From: JAHEGP01 sp963751595
GTDB lineage: Bacteria; Pseudomonadota; Gammaproteobacteria; Pseudomonadales; JAHEGP01
Length of the DNA stretch: 64,000 nt
Assembly (NCBI GenBank): GCA_963751595.1
Contig: CAVVVC010000002.1
Location: 248,001 to 312,000, forward strand
Direction: 5' to 3'
A program made the translations under genes and the position numbers. The stretch's first letter is position 1. Each line of letters opens with the position of its first letter. Below the pieces are notes generated by a model. That model did no database searches. It saw nothing but the letters and a program-made list of their open reading frames with translations, and had not been told where the DNA came from. Below are positions 53,817 through 63,095 of this stretch, piece by piece.

Positions 53817-53832
53817 TGGCATGAGAATTGCT
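53817..53832 (+). promoter_or_regulatory. sigma54 promoter facing the porin and urtABCDE genes
   Basis: TGGCAT-GAGAA-TTGCT fits the -24/-12 consensus with a single T for C change in the first block. The predicted start is near 53843. A leader with a possible ribosome site GGGAG (about 53906) follows and is then cut by the IS66 element at 53927. Confidence 0.7.
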
Positions 53833-53926
53833 GTAGGTCCGGTGGGGTGTGCTCGGTACTGCTGGTGCACTGAGTTGATAACGATGCCCTTTAATTCAAC
53901 GGGCCGGGAGAATATCTTGTATACGA

Positions 53927-55611
53927 GTAACTACTCGCCCCCTATCTCCCCTGCCAGTGCCATCTGAATGGCAATCAGCGGGTTGTGCCCCTTGTTCGCC
54001 ATGGTCTGCAGGTAACTGGATATTCGACAATAGGCGTCAGCGTATTGGCTGTTTCTGAAACAACCGGATACTTTCTGCTTGACCTTCGACATTCGAAGAT
54101 CCCGCTCGGCACGGTTGTTGGTGAAAGCCACATGGCCCTCTTTGGCAAACAATAATACCGCTTGCTCGTGCTCTTTGAGTCGCTCCCACAAGTTGTGTGC
54201 GTCCGACTTAGCCATTTTCCCGCGCTTTCCCTGCGGCCTGTCCGGTATCGCCGGAAGTTCCTTCTCGCCGCGCGTCAAAATAGCCCGATAGCGTTTCTGC
54301 AAGTTCGCGTAGGCGTCATCGCGGAGACACTTGTCAGGGCTTGCCGAAACAGCCTTGCAGGTTTCCTGCAGGGCGCGCTTCATATTTTTTGCCCAGATAT
54401 AACCATTGGACTCGACGATAAACGTCAGCTCACGCAACAGGTGCGATCCGCACAAACCGTGTCCGCAATGTGCATAGGATAAATAGGATGCCCAGCAATC
54501 ATGGATGATCACGCCGCCGTATCGAGGAATGATATCAATCGCCTCTATCGCTTCCTTGCCCCGTTTTCGATGCAGTCGTTTCAAGGTGATGTCATCGGCT
54601 GCATAGACATGTATCCAGTGATTTTTCTGATCAACTCGCAACGACGTCTCATCCACGTGCATCGCAGGGCTCTGCAATAGCTGCCTGATCGCATCCTTCT
54701 CCCAGTCGGCCAGCGCCTCGTGGAGTCGCAGGACGTACTTGAGCAGGGTCGCTTCGGAGATCACCTGGCCGATCATCGCGCTCACTGCTTTTTGTACCCG
54801 GTTCAATGCGACCATCTGGCAGACCAGCAGGTTAATCACGTAGGCCTTCAACCCATTGCCATATTGCAACGGCCCGGGCATGTCCGAAGGAAACTGGCCT
54901 TTGACCTCGGCAGAACAGACTGAGCAGTGCTTGATCTCGGCATCCACATGCTCGACCGTCTTCTCAAAAATGATATCGATTTTGGTGCGCCGCTCATGTT
55001 TAAGGCAGGCGGTGCCGGTGAGATCTTCACCACAGATATCGCAGGTGCTCACCACTGCAACGCTTGTCGTTTCGATGGTGCGCGTGTTGTAAGCGGACTG
55101 CCGGCGTTCCGTCTTGCCTTTTGCCTTGCTGCCAGGCTGACCCAGTGCTGTTTCATCCTTGTCCGTTTGAGACGAGGGCTTGCTGGAGTTCTGGCTATTT
55201 TTAGTGGTCGACTTCTCCAGAAAGATCGCGCAAATCAGTTCCAGCAGCGTGAGCATACTGCTCATCAGCAATGTGATTTCACCAGAAATCTTCTGTTCAG
55301 AAGACAGTCGCTTGAATTCGTTTTTCAGCCGGTCAAGTTCTTCACGAACCGAGGAGGTATTAATGCTGGCCATTTCGTTGCGGTACGATTGCGTCGATAA
55401 CGCAATATATCATGGGTTTTTTCGGCAACTCAGGAAGGCGCAGGAGCAAGAAAAATGGTCTCGACTAGTGCTTTTTCGTAACCATGAAGATCAATGCTTA
55501 TGCCGGCACTGTGCCGCTACACGCTGCGTATTTGGCTGCCATCTGGATTTACGAAAAGGATGCGGCGAAAAACCTGTCAAGCTTTTTTTGATGGAGGGGG
55601 TGAGTAGTTAC
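53927..55611 (-). mobile_element. IS66-family insertion sequence, tnpC-only
   Basis: The terminal inverted repeats are GTAACTACTCGCCCCCT (53927-53943) and AGGGGGTGAGTAGTTAC (55595-55611), matching at 16 of 17 positions and starting with GTAA as is typical of IS66. The element is about 1685 bp and carries one transposase gene; no TnpA/TnpB accessory genes are visible. The flanking 8-mers, GTATACGA on the left and GATGAAAA on the right, differ, so the usual 8-bp target duplication is absent. Confidence 0.88.
53931..55373 (-). CDS. IS66-family transposase
   Basis: The product has 480 residues. There is an N-terminal coiled coil and a linker (STTKNSQNSSKPSSQTDKD), a zinc-binding region with C-x2-C pairs, and the DDE core: MHVDETSLRV (D), IIHDCWASYL (D) and FTNNRAERDLRM (E). 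The C-terminus has YCRISSYLQTMANKGHNPL, the IS66 C-domain. The stop codon lies in the left inverted repeat. The frame is intact, so the element may still be active with help from accessory proteins. Confidence 0.93.
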   Translation of the reverse strand: MASINTSSVREELDRLKNEFKRLSSEQKISGEITLLMSSMLTLLELICAIFLEKSTTKNSQNSSKPSSQTDKDETALGQPGSKAKGKTERRQSAYNTRTIETTSVAVVSTCDICGEDLTGTACLKHERRTKIDIIFEKTVEHVDAEIKHCSVCSAEVKGQFPSDMPGPLQYGNGLKAYVINLLVCQMVALNRVQKAVSAMIGQVISEATLLKYVLRLHEALADWEKDAIRQLLQSPAMHVDETSLRVDQKNHWIHVYAADDITLKRLHRKRGKEAIEAIDIIPRYGGVIIHDCWASYLSYAHCGHGLCGSHLLRELTFIVESNGYIWAKNMKRALQETCKAVSASPDKCLRDDAYANLQKRYRAILTRGEKELPAIPDRPQGKRGKMAKSDAHNLWERLKEHEQAVLLFAKEGHVAFTNNRAERDLRMSKVKQKVSGCFRNSQYADAYCRISSYLQTMANKGHNPLIAIQMALAGEIGGE

Positions 55612-56664
55612 GATGAAAATACGTTTTTAACAGTAGGTGCGGGATTGCGCGCGTCGTTTTCAGCGGTCGAAGATGGCGCGCCAAACGGTGATGACTATTC
55701 GACAGACTTTGCTGTCAACAACATGCGCTTATACCTTGGAGGCCAGATCACCGACAAAATTTCCTTCACGTTCAACACGGAATGCGACGACTGCGGAAGC
55801 GGTGGCGATATGATGGTGCTTGACGCCATTGCTCAGTTTGCGTTCACACCAGCTTTTAATATCTGGTTGGGACGCATGTTGACCCCCGCTGACCGTATTG
55901 AAATGAATGGACCGTTCTATGGCATTGCCTGGAACCAGTATACCGTTCCACTGTTTCCATCTGATCAGGGCAACAATGATGCCGGCAAGTTCGGGCGTGA
56001 TGATGGCGTTACTGTCTGGGGAAATGTCGGCCACTTCCAGTATGCCGTAGGTGTTTTCGATGGCTATGAGGGAGCGTCAAACGATGGCGACAACCTGCTT
56101 TACGCCGCGCGATTTGCCTACAACTTCCTCAACATGGAGGAAAACCCTGGATATTACACCAGTGGAACCTACTTTGGTGGTCTGGGCGACATTCTTACTC
56201 TGGGCTTTTCAATTCAGTATCAGGCAGACGGCACAGGTACGGCGTTAGATTCCGCGGACTTCACCGGCTACGTGGTAGATCTGCTGTGGGAAAGCGTTTT
56301 TTCCGCCGGAGTGTTAACCATAGATGGGGAATACAAGGTATTTGACGCGGCGTTGTCGGACACCGCCCGGCTCGATCCCGATTGCTTTTGCCTGTTTGAT
56401 GGCACCTCGTATCTCGCTACCGCGGCATGGTTGTTTCCGGCAGAAATTGGCATGGGTAAGTTCCAGCCCTATGTTCGCTACACCCGCAACGAACCGGACG
56501 GATATGCTGACGAAAGTGACCTTTATGAACTGGGTGTCAACTACGTCATCAAGGGGCACAACGCCAAGATCAATCTCAACTACACCAATGGCGATGCCAA
56601 CCTGACCGGAACACCGGGCGCCGATGCAGACGCCATCACCCTGGGCGTGCAGCTGCAAATATAG
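55612..56664 (+). pseudogene. 5'-truncated outer-membrane porin (urea/amide porin candidate)
   Basis: From the base after the IS right end the frame reads DENTFLTVGAGLRASFSAVE, then a beta-barrel rich in aromatic-ended strands, ending ADAITLGVQLQI with no hydrophobic anomaly. The size (about 350 residues) and NNMRLYLGGQITDKISFTFN fit phosphate-selective/FmdC-like porins. The start codon and signal peptide are missing. The open frame continues by chance into the IS; an ATG at 55591 in the IS end could start translation but without an export signal. Its place in front of urtA suggests a role in urea or short-amide uptake. Confidence 0.75.
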
Positions 56665-56781
56665 TCCCGGATGCCACATTGACTGGAATCAGATGACACC
56701 GTCATTAAACGGCTGTGTGGTCAGAAAATTTCGAGCATTCAGAACTCTCGATTCAATCGATCCAATACAGGATACAAAGCT

Positions 56782-58074
56782 ATGAAATCATCGAAAATGA
56801 AAAACACATTGACCGCGGTAGCGCTTTCGCTATCGGCCCTGGGTGCCAGCGTGGCCGTCGCGGAGGAAACGATAAAGGTAGGCGTGTTGCATTCACTGTC
56901 GGGGACCATGGCGATCAGTGAAACAACCCTGAAAGACACCATGATGATGCTCATTGATGAGCAAAACAAGGCCGGCGGACTGCTCGGCAAAAAACTGGAG
57001 GCCGTGGTAGTTGATCCAGCTTCGAATTGGCCGCTGTTTGCGGAAAAGGCGCGTGAACTGATTGAGAAAAAGGATGTGGATGCTGTTTTCGGTTGCTGGA
57101 CTTCGGTTTCTCGCAAGTCAGTGCTGCCAGTATTCGAGGAACTCGACAGTCTGCTGTTTTACCCGGTTCAGTACGAGGGTGAAGAGTCTTCCAAAAACGT
57201 ATTTTATACCGGGGCCGCACCTAATCAGCAGGCAATCCCTGCAGTGGATTACCTGATGAATGACATCGGGGTAGAGCGCTGGGTTTTGGCCGGGACGGAT
57301 TATGTATACCCGCGCACCACTAACAAAATACTCGAAGCCTATCTAAAGGCAAAAGGCGTTGACTCAAAGGACATCATGATTAACTACACGCCCTTTGGAC
57401 ACTCCGACTGGCAGTCCATCGTTTCCGACATCAAGAAATTTGGATCTGCAGGCAAGAAAACCGCCGTGGTCTCCACTATCAACGGCGATGCCAATGTTCC
57501 CTTTTACAAGGAGCTGGGTAACCAGGGCCTGTCGGCTGAGGATATCCCCGTAGTGGCCTTCTCGGTTGGTGAAGAGGAACTTTCGGGCATCGACACAAGA
57601 CCACTGGTTGGTCACCTCGCGGCCTGGAATTATTTCATGAGCGTTGAAGACGACGCCAATGAGGAGTTCATCGATTCATGGCTGGACTTTATCGATAGCG
57701 ATGAACGTGTCACCAATGACCCGATGGAAGCACACTACATCGGTTTCAAGATGTGGGTAGAAGCTGTGAATAAAGCAGGCACTACAGATCCGGCTGCAGT
57801 ACAGGATGCCATCATCGGGGTGGCGGTTCCCAACCTGTCCGGCGGCATAGCTACGATGATGCCAAACCACCATATTACCAAGCCGGTCCTGATCGGCGAA
57901 ATCCAGGATGATGGACAGTTCGAGATTGTCTGGCAAACCTCGGGTACCGTTGTCGGTGATGCATGGTCGGATTTCCTTCCCGGTTCCAAAGATATCATTG
58001 CTGACTGGCGCAAACCCCTTTCCTGCGGAAACTATAACGTGAAAACCAAAACCTGCTCTGGCCAGAATTATTGA
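56782..58074 (+). CDS. urtA: Urea ABC transporter substrate-binding protein UrtA
   Basis: The product has 430 residues: a signal peptide (cleavage after ...GASVAVA, about residue 29) and a type I periplasmic-binding fold. IKVGVLHSLSGTMAISETTLKD and FGCWTSVSRKSVLPVFEE ... LLFYPVQYEGEESS are the urea-specific UrtA signatures. It captures urea for UrtBCDE. It lies 117 bp after the porin, with no promoter recognised in between. Confidence 0.96.
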   Translation: MKSSKMKNTLTAVALSLSALGASVAVAEETIKVGVLHSLSGTMAISETTLKDTMMMLIDEQNKAGGLLGKKLEAVVVDPASNWPLFAEKARELIEKKDVDAVFGCWTSVSRKSVLPVFEELDSLLFYPVQYEGEESSKNVFYTGAAPNQQAIPAVDYLMNDIGVERWVLAGTDYVYPRTTNKILEAYLKAKGVDSKDIMINYTPFGHSDWQSIVSDIKKFGSAGKKTAVVSTINGDANVPFYKELGNQGLSAEDIPVVAFSVGEEELSGIDTRPLVGHLAAWNYFMSVEDDANEEFIDSWLDFIDSDERVTNDPMEAHYIGFKMWVEAVNKAGTTDPAAVQDAIIGVAVPNLSGGIATMMPNHHITKPVLIGEIQDDGQFEIVWQTSGTVVGDAWSDFLPGSKDIIADWRKPLSCGNYNVKTKTCSGQNY

Positions 58075-58087
58075 GTCGGCGGGTTAG

Positions 58088-58146
58088 GCGGGGGAATTCC
58101 CCCGCTAGATTGCTTCTTTTCCGGTGATGCGAGCATTACCGGAAAA
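58088..58146 (+). terminator. Two consecutive hairpins between urtA and urtB
   Basis: GCGGGGGAATTCCCCCGC (58088-58105) is a perfect palindrome. The second hairpin, 58117-58146, pairs TTTTCCGGTGATG with CATTACCGGAAAA around CGAG (one G-T pair). Such structures after a binding-protein gene usually stabilise its mRNA end or reduce transcription into the membrane genes. Confidence 0.6.
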
Positions 58147-58180
58147 AATTTGGGTATCACCAGAATAGTGACTATTGGGT

Positions 58181-59809
58181 ATGGCACGAAAGCGCTTCAG
58201 ATCGTTTCTGCTATGTTGCGGTTGGTCCTGGGCTCTACTTGGGTTGATAGCGCTTCCGGCATTGGCTGATGAGCAACAAGAGTTTTCGGAACTCGTCCAA
58301 GGCCTGAATGCAAAGGGCTTTGCCAACAAAGCTGCCGCGGCGAAGAGGCTGGCAGCTGCAAACAATCCGCGGGTTGAGGTCATTCTAGGGGCAATGCTCG
58401 AGGGTGATCTGTATGTGCTGAAAAAGGAAAAGCTGGTCGTGATTGCCAGGGATACGGGCGACGAATACAGTGTCATTTCTGCCGCGAGTGGTGAGGAGCT
58501 TGAACCCGTCAGTAAGCGAAAGCTACGCAAGATTGGCGTCAATAATCGCTTGAGAAGCACCCTGCGCGCTCTGGTAGCCGAGGTTCGCTTGAATGATCCC
58601 GACCCGGAAGTGAGGCGCGCTGCAGTCAAGGCCATGACCGCCGATATTGATGCCGACAGTGCCCCCCGTATTGAGCAGCTGAAGGATCGGGAGACGGACG
58701 AGGGCGTACTGGATGCGATAGAAACTGCTCTCAGTATCTACGACCTAGATAGCCCTGATGTCGACACCCGGTTAAAGGCAATGAGTGCACTCGATGGCTC
58801 CGTCAACCAGATTGTGCGCAACAAATTGCAGGGCTTGAGTGCGGACGAATCAATGGATTCGGAAACGCGCCAACGAGCCAGCCGCTTGCTGGCAAATATG
58901 GAAAACGAAATCAAATTTTATGGTCATATGGAGACGCTATATTTTGGTGTTAGCCTCGGCTCGATACTGGTACTGGCGGCGATTGGTCTCGCTATAACGT
59001 TTGGTGTAATGGGCGTTATTAATATGGCCCATGGTGAACTCATCATGTTGGGAGCCTACACGACCTTCGTGGTTCAGGAGCTGATGCCCAACGCTATCGA
59101 GTGGTCGCTCCTGGTAGCCGTGCCAGCAGCTTTTATTGTCTCCGGATTGGTGGGGATCGCAATCGAGCGCGGTATTATCCGCCATCTCTACGGCCGGCCA
59201 CTGGAAACCCTGCTGGCAACATTCGGTGTAAGCCTGATTCTTCAGCAGGCCGTGCGCAGTATTTTTACGCCGCTGAATCGGTCGGTTATCACGCCCGATT
59301 GGATGAGTGGATCTCTCTACATCAATGATTATCTCTCGCTGACTTACAATCGGCTGTATGTCATCGTTTTTTGCCTGCTGGTATTTGCCGCGCTGCAGTT
59401 GATCCTCAAGCGCACGAGACTCGGCCTCGAGGTGAGGGCGGTTACCCAGAATCGTAGCATGGCCCAGGCGATGGGCATTCGAAGCGACAGGGTTGACGCG
59501 CTCACCTTTGGTCTTGGCTCCGGTATCGCGGGGATCGCTGGCGTGGCACTTTCGCAACTCACCAATGTCGGGCCTAATCTTGGCCAGGCCTACATAGTCG
59601 ATTCTTTCATGGTGGTGGTGTTTGGCGGGGTGGGTAATCTCTGGGGCACCTTGATTGGTGGTTTGTCGCTGGGTATTGGTAACAAGCTTATCGAACCCTA
59701 TGCCGGTGCTGTGATGGCCAAGATTATGGTGTTGGTATTCATCATCCTGTTTATACAGAAGCGACCTCGCGGTCTGTTCCCTCAGAAAGGTCGGGCGGCG
59801 GAGAACTGA
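58181..59809 (+). CDS. urtB: Urea ABC transporter permease UrtB
   Basis: The product has 542 residues from the ATG at 58181. It has a signal-like start, then a periplasmic HEAT-like helical domain (about 30-245, with DPDPEVRRAAVKAM and VDTRLKAMSALDGS), and then a LivH-type permease with about eight membrane helices, including FGVMGVINMAHGELIMLGAYTT. The long N-domain is usual for proteobacterial UrtB. A TTG two codons upstream is possible. Confidence 0.94.
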   Translation: MARKRFRSFLLCCGWSWALLGLIALPALADEQQEFSELVQGLNAKGFANKAAAAKRLAAANNPRVEVILGAMLEGDLYVLKKEKLVVIARDTGDEYSVISAASGEELEPVSKRKLRKIGVNNRLRSTLRALVAEVRLNDPDPEVRRAAVKAMTADIDADSAPRIEQLKDRETDEGVLDAIETALSIYDLDSPDVDTRLKAMSALDGSVNQIVRNKLQGLSADESMDSETRQRASRLLANMENEIKFYGHMETLYFGVSLGSILVLAAIGLAITFGVMGVINMAHGELIMLGAYTTFVVQELMPNAIEWSLLVAVPAAFIVSGLVGIAIERGIIRHLYGRPLETLLATFGVSLILQQAVRSIFTPLNRSVITPDWMSGSLYINDYLSLTYNRLYVIVFCLLVFAALQLILKRTRLGLEVRAVTQNRSMAQAMGIRSDRVDALTFGLGSGIAGIAGVALSQLTNVGPNLGQAYIVDSFMVVVFGGVGNLWGTLIGGLSLGIGNKLIEPYAGAVMAKIMVLVFIILFIQKRPRGLFPQKGRAAEN

Positions 59810-59810
59810 T

Positions 59811-60905
59811 ATGCTTTTTAAAAAATTGATGGCAAGTGACCGCGGCGGAGCCATACTCCTGGCACTGCTGGCGGTAGCGTGTATCGTCGTGCCCGTTTGC
59901 AGTTTACTGGTGCCGGAGGGGTCTGCTCTCCATCTGCAAAGCTATACCGTGACTCTGCTGGGCAAGTACCTTTGTTTTGCTCTGCTGGCGCTGGCGCTGG
60001 ACCTGGTGTGGGGCTATTGCGGAATTCTCAGCCTGGGTCACGGGGCTTTCTTTGCCCTCGGAGGCTATGCCATGGGTATGTACCTGATGCGCCAGATTGG
60101 TGACCGTGGCGTCTACGGTGATCCGCTGCTTCCAGATTTTATGGTTTTCCTCAACTGGCAGGAGCTACCATGGTACTGGATGGGCTTCGACCAGTTCTGG
60201 TTTGCTGCCTTGATGGTTATGCTGGTACCCGGCGTATTGGCTTTTGTCTTTGGCTGGCTTGCCTTTCGCTCGCGGGTGGCAGGCGTGTATTTGTCGATCA
60301 TTACTCAGGCTATGACCTACGCGCTGATGCTGGCCTTTTTTCGCAATGAAATGGGCTTTGGCGGCAATAACGGACTAACGGACTTCAAGGATATTCTTGG
60401 TTTTAGCCTGCAAGCGCCCGCGACACGTGCAGCCCTGTTTGTTGCCTCAGCGTTGGCACTTGCTGTGGCTTACGTCCTTTGCCGCAGGGTTGTTAATTCG
60501 CGACTGGGGAGGGTAGTCGTGGCGCTTCGCGACGCCGAGGATCGCGCCCGCTTCATTGGCTACAAGGTTGAGAGTTTCAAACTTTGGATATTTACTTTTT
60601 CGGCGGTGCTTGCAGGAGTCGCCGGCGCCTTGTATGTGCCCCAGGTCGGGATAATAAACCCCGGTGAATTCGCGCCTCTCAATTCTATAGAGCTGGTCAT
60701 ATGGGTTGCGGTTGGTGGCAGGGGAACGCTCTACGGGGCGGTACTCGGCGCAGTGCTGGTGAATTATTCCAAGACCCTCTTTACCGCCGCGATGCCAGAG
60801 ATATGGTTGTTTGCCCTCGGTGCTCTCTTCGTTTTGGTCACCTTGTACCTGCCCCGGGGAATTACCGGTCTGTTGAAGCGTGAAACGCGGGGGCAGCCAT
60901 CTTGA
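59811..60905 (+). CDS. urtC: Urea ABC transporter permease UrtC
   Basis: The product has 364 residues and about ten membrane segments (LivM type). DLVWGYCGILSLGHGAFFALGGYAMGMYL and RVVVALRDAEDRARFIGY are family signatures. It pairs with UrtB. It starts one base after the urtB stop, and its own stop overlaps the urtD start. Confidence 0.95.
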   Translation: MLFKKLMASDRGGAILLALLAVACIVVPVCSLLVPEGSALHLQSYTVTLLGKYLCFALLALALDLVWGYCGILSLGHGAFFALGGYAMGMYLMRQIGDRGVYGDPLLPDFMVFLNWQELPWYWMGFDQFWFAALMVMLVPGVLAFVFGWLAFRSRVAGVYLSIITQAMTYALMLAFFRNEMGFGGNNGLTDFKDILGFSLQAPATRAALFVASALALAVAYVLCRRVVNSRLGRVVVALRDAEDRARFIGYKVESFKLWIFTFSAVLAGVAGALYVPQVGIINPGEFAPLNSIELVIWVAVGGRGTLYGAVLGAVLVNYSKTLFTAAMPEIWLFALGALFVLVTLYLPRGITGLLKRETRGQPS

Positions 60906-61726
60906 AAGTTAACGAACTGACCGACCGGGAGCACGTTTTCAGTTTCCTGATGCCCCCGGAGGAGAATCCGTTTCATCTGGATACCGGGCATGGCGTCGCA
61001 CTGTACCTGGAGGATATCTCGGTAAGCTTTGACGGCTTCCAGGCGCTTAACAAGCTCAACCTTTATGTGGAAGATGGCGAATTGCTATGCATTATTGGCC
61101 CGAATGGTGCAGGTAAAACGACCATGATGGACGTGATTACAGGCAAGACGACGCCCGATGCCGGCAGGGCCTTTTTTGGCCAGCGTATCAACCTGCTGAA
61201 GTTGAGCGAACCTGACATTGCCCTCGCCGGTATTGGGCGAAAGTTCCAGAAGCCGACCGTATTCGAGTTTCATACCGTATTCGAGAACCTCGAGTTGGCC
61301 ATGAAAACGGATAAACGAGTATGGCCTTCCTTGTTCGCCAGCCTCTCTGCCGCGCAACGGACGCGGATCGAGGAAATCAGCCGGACGATCGGGCTTGCGG
61401 AACACCTGCAGAATCCCGCGGGCACATTATCGCACGGGCAGAAACAGTGGCTTGAGATCGGCATGTTGCTTATGCAGGAGCCGCGCCTGTTGTTGGTGGA
61501 TGAACCCGTAGCCGGCATGACTCAGCAGGAGATGGACCAGACCGCCGAGCTTTTGGTCTCTCTGGCCGGTGAACACTCCGTGGTAGTGGTAGAACACGAC
61601 ATGGAGTTTGTGCGCAAAATAGCCCAGCGGGTTATCGTATTGCACGAGGGCAGCACTCTTGCCGAGGGAAGTATGGACGAAGTGCAGGCCGATCCGCGGG
61701 TCATCGAAGTCTACCTCGGAGAATAG
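60902..61726 (+). CDS. urtD: Urea ABC transporter ATP-binding protein UrtD
   Basis: The product has 274 residues from a TTG overlapping the urtC stop. Walker A is IGPNGAGKTTMMDVITG, the signature is TLSHGQKQWLEIGM, Walker B is LLLVDEPVAGM and the H-loop is VVEHDMEFV. UrtD works with UrtE as a LivG/LivF-like pair. The first about 40 residues precede the ABC fold; an ATG at 60950 is an alternative start. Confidence 0.94.
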   Translation: MKVNELTDREHVFSFLMPPEENPFHLDTGHGVALYLEDISVSFDGFQALNKLNLYVEDGELLCIIGPNGAGKTTMMDVITGKTTPDAGRAFFGQRINLLKLSEPDIALAGIGRKFQKPTVFEFHTVFENLELAMKTDKRVWPSLFASLSAAQRTRIEEISRTIGLAEHLQNPAGTLSHGQKQWLEIGMLLMQEPRLLLVDEPVAGMTQQEMDQTAELLVSLAGEHSVVVVEHDMEFVRKIAQRVIVLHEGSTLAEGSMDEVQADPRVIEVYLGE

Positions 61727-61744
61727 AATTGCGATGGAGCCGGT

Positions 61745-62440
61745 ATGCTGAGTATCAAGCAACTCAACCAGTATTATGCTCAAAGTCACACGTTGTGGGA
61801 TCTCGACCTGCATATTCCGGCGGGCTCCTGTTTTAGCTTGATGGGGCGCAACGGGGTGGGCAAGACGACTTTGCTGCAATGTATTATGGGGTTGTTGCCG
61901 GTGCATTCCGGGAGTATCGAGTTGGACGGGAAAAATCTTTGCGACAGGCCGGCCTATACCCGCGCGGGCCAGGGCGTGGGCTATGTGCCCCAGGGCCGCA
62001 TGATTTTTCCCCTGCTCACCGTCGAGGAAAACCTGCGTATCGGCTTGACCGCGCGGGAGGACAATAGCAAGGTCATTCCCGAGAAAATATTCGAGCTTTT
62101 CCCGGTGCTTAAGACCATGTTGCGCCGCCGCGGGGGCGATTTGTCCGGTGGTCAGCAACAGCAATTGGCGATCGGTCGCGCCCTGGTCATCGAGCCGCGG
62201 TTGCTGGTGCTGGATGAACCTACTGAAGGCATACAGCCCAATATCGTCCATGAAATTGGCGATATCGTGCAGCGCCTGAACCGTGAATTCGGTCTCACGG
62301 TCTTGCTCGTTGAACAGAAGCTGCCGTTCGTGCAGCGGATCTGTGACCACTTTTGCATTATGGATAAGGGCCGTGCGGTGGCGGCCGGGGACATAGCCGG
62401 GCTGAGCGAGGATCTGGTAAAGCGCTATCTCACGGTTTAG
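61745..62440 (+). CDS. urtE: Urea ABC transporter ATP-binding protein UrtE
   Basis: The product has 231 residues. Walker A is GRNGVGKTTLLQCIMG, the signature is LSGGQQQQLAIGRAL, Walker B is LLVLDEPTEGIQPN and VLLVEQKLPFVQ holds the Gln that replaces the H-loop His in many LivF/UrtE proteins. It lies 18 bp after urtD. It completes a full urea importer. Confidence 0.95.
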   Translation: MLSIKQLNQYYAQSHTLWDLDLHIPAGSCFSLMGRNGVGKTTLLQCIMGLLPVHSGSIELDGKNLCDRPAYTRAGQGVGYVPQGRMIFPLLTVEENLRIGLTAREDNSKVIPEKIFELFPVLKTMLRRRGGDLSGGQQQQLAIGRALVIEPRLLVLDEPTEGIQPNIVHEIGDIVQRLNREFGLTVLLVEQKLPFVQRICDHFCIMDKGRAVAAGDIAGLSEDLVKRYLTV

Positions 62441-62482
62441 CCCCGAGCCGAACCGCTGGGTTCGAGTGCGGTGCAATTTGGC

Positions 62483-62926
62483 TCACCCGGGCAGTGTGAC
62501 CTTATACCTGTCTACAAACTCGTCAGGCATGCGCGTTGGCCTGCCGGTGTCGAGGTTGACACAAACGAAGTCCAGCTGACCACGCAACAGTGTGGCGCCG
62601 GTTTTGGGGTTGATAATCTGGTACTGCCTGGTTGCCCGCAGTCGATCTTTTTTTGAGACCCAGTTGCCAACCAGCAGCTCCTCGGCTTCGTAAGCAGGTG
62701 CCAGAAACTCCACATGAATGGCGCGAACGGCCATGCCGCGGCGCAAATTCACACATTGCTCCTCAGGCAGGCCAACGGCGCTTGAGTGTGCCCAGGCGCA
62801 CTCAGTCAGCCAACGCAGGTAAACCACATTATTAACGTGACCGAAGGCGTCGATGTCATCTTTCGCCGGTTGAACCGTAATGGCAAAAACGCCGGGATAA
62901 TCCCAAAGTTGCGGTGTGCTTACCAT
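62483..62926 (-). CDS. Acyl-CoA thioesterase, 4-hydroxybenzoyl-CoA thioesterase (hot-dog) family
   Basis: The product has 147 residues. DDIDAFGHVNNVVYLRWLTECAW contains the catalytic Asp and His-Val-Asn-Asn motif of the YbgC/4HBT family. It hydrolyses a thioester, probably short-chain acyl-CoA; the substrate is not predictable. It converges on urtE. Confidence 0.9.
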   Translation of the reverse strand: MVSTPQLWDYPGVFAITVQPAKDDIDAFGHVNNVVYLRWLTECAWAHSSAVGLPEEQCVNLRRGMAVRAIHVEFLAPAYEAEELLVGNWVSKKDRLRATRQYQIINPKTGATLLRGQLDFVCVNLDTGRPTRMPDEFVDRYKVTLPG

Positions 62927-63095
62927 TTATACCCCACTACGTCGCTCTAGCCGTCGTCAATACAGGTTGACGATAAGGGGCTTTGGGGGTCGATTCAAGC
63001 AGTTGGTGTTGGGGGCATGGGGGAGGTAAGGCGGAAAGTCCCGGAGCAACCCATGTCCGCCGCTGCAGGGCGCTGCTGCTCCGGGTTTCAGCTGA

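Noticed and set aside
55180..55594. Upstream extension of the porin frame through the IS66 end
   Set aside because: It is antisense to the transposase start and the IS terminal region; the frame is open by chance and lacks a signal peptide.
61427..62476. A 349-codon open frame on the - strand opposite urtD/urtE
   Set aside because: It is antisense to two intact ABC ATPase genes, shows no recognisable domain, and arises from high GC content in the third codon position.
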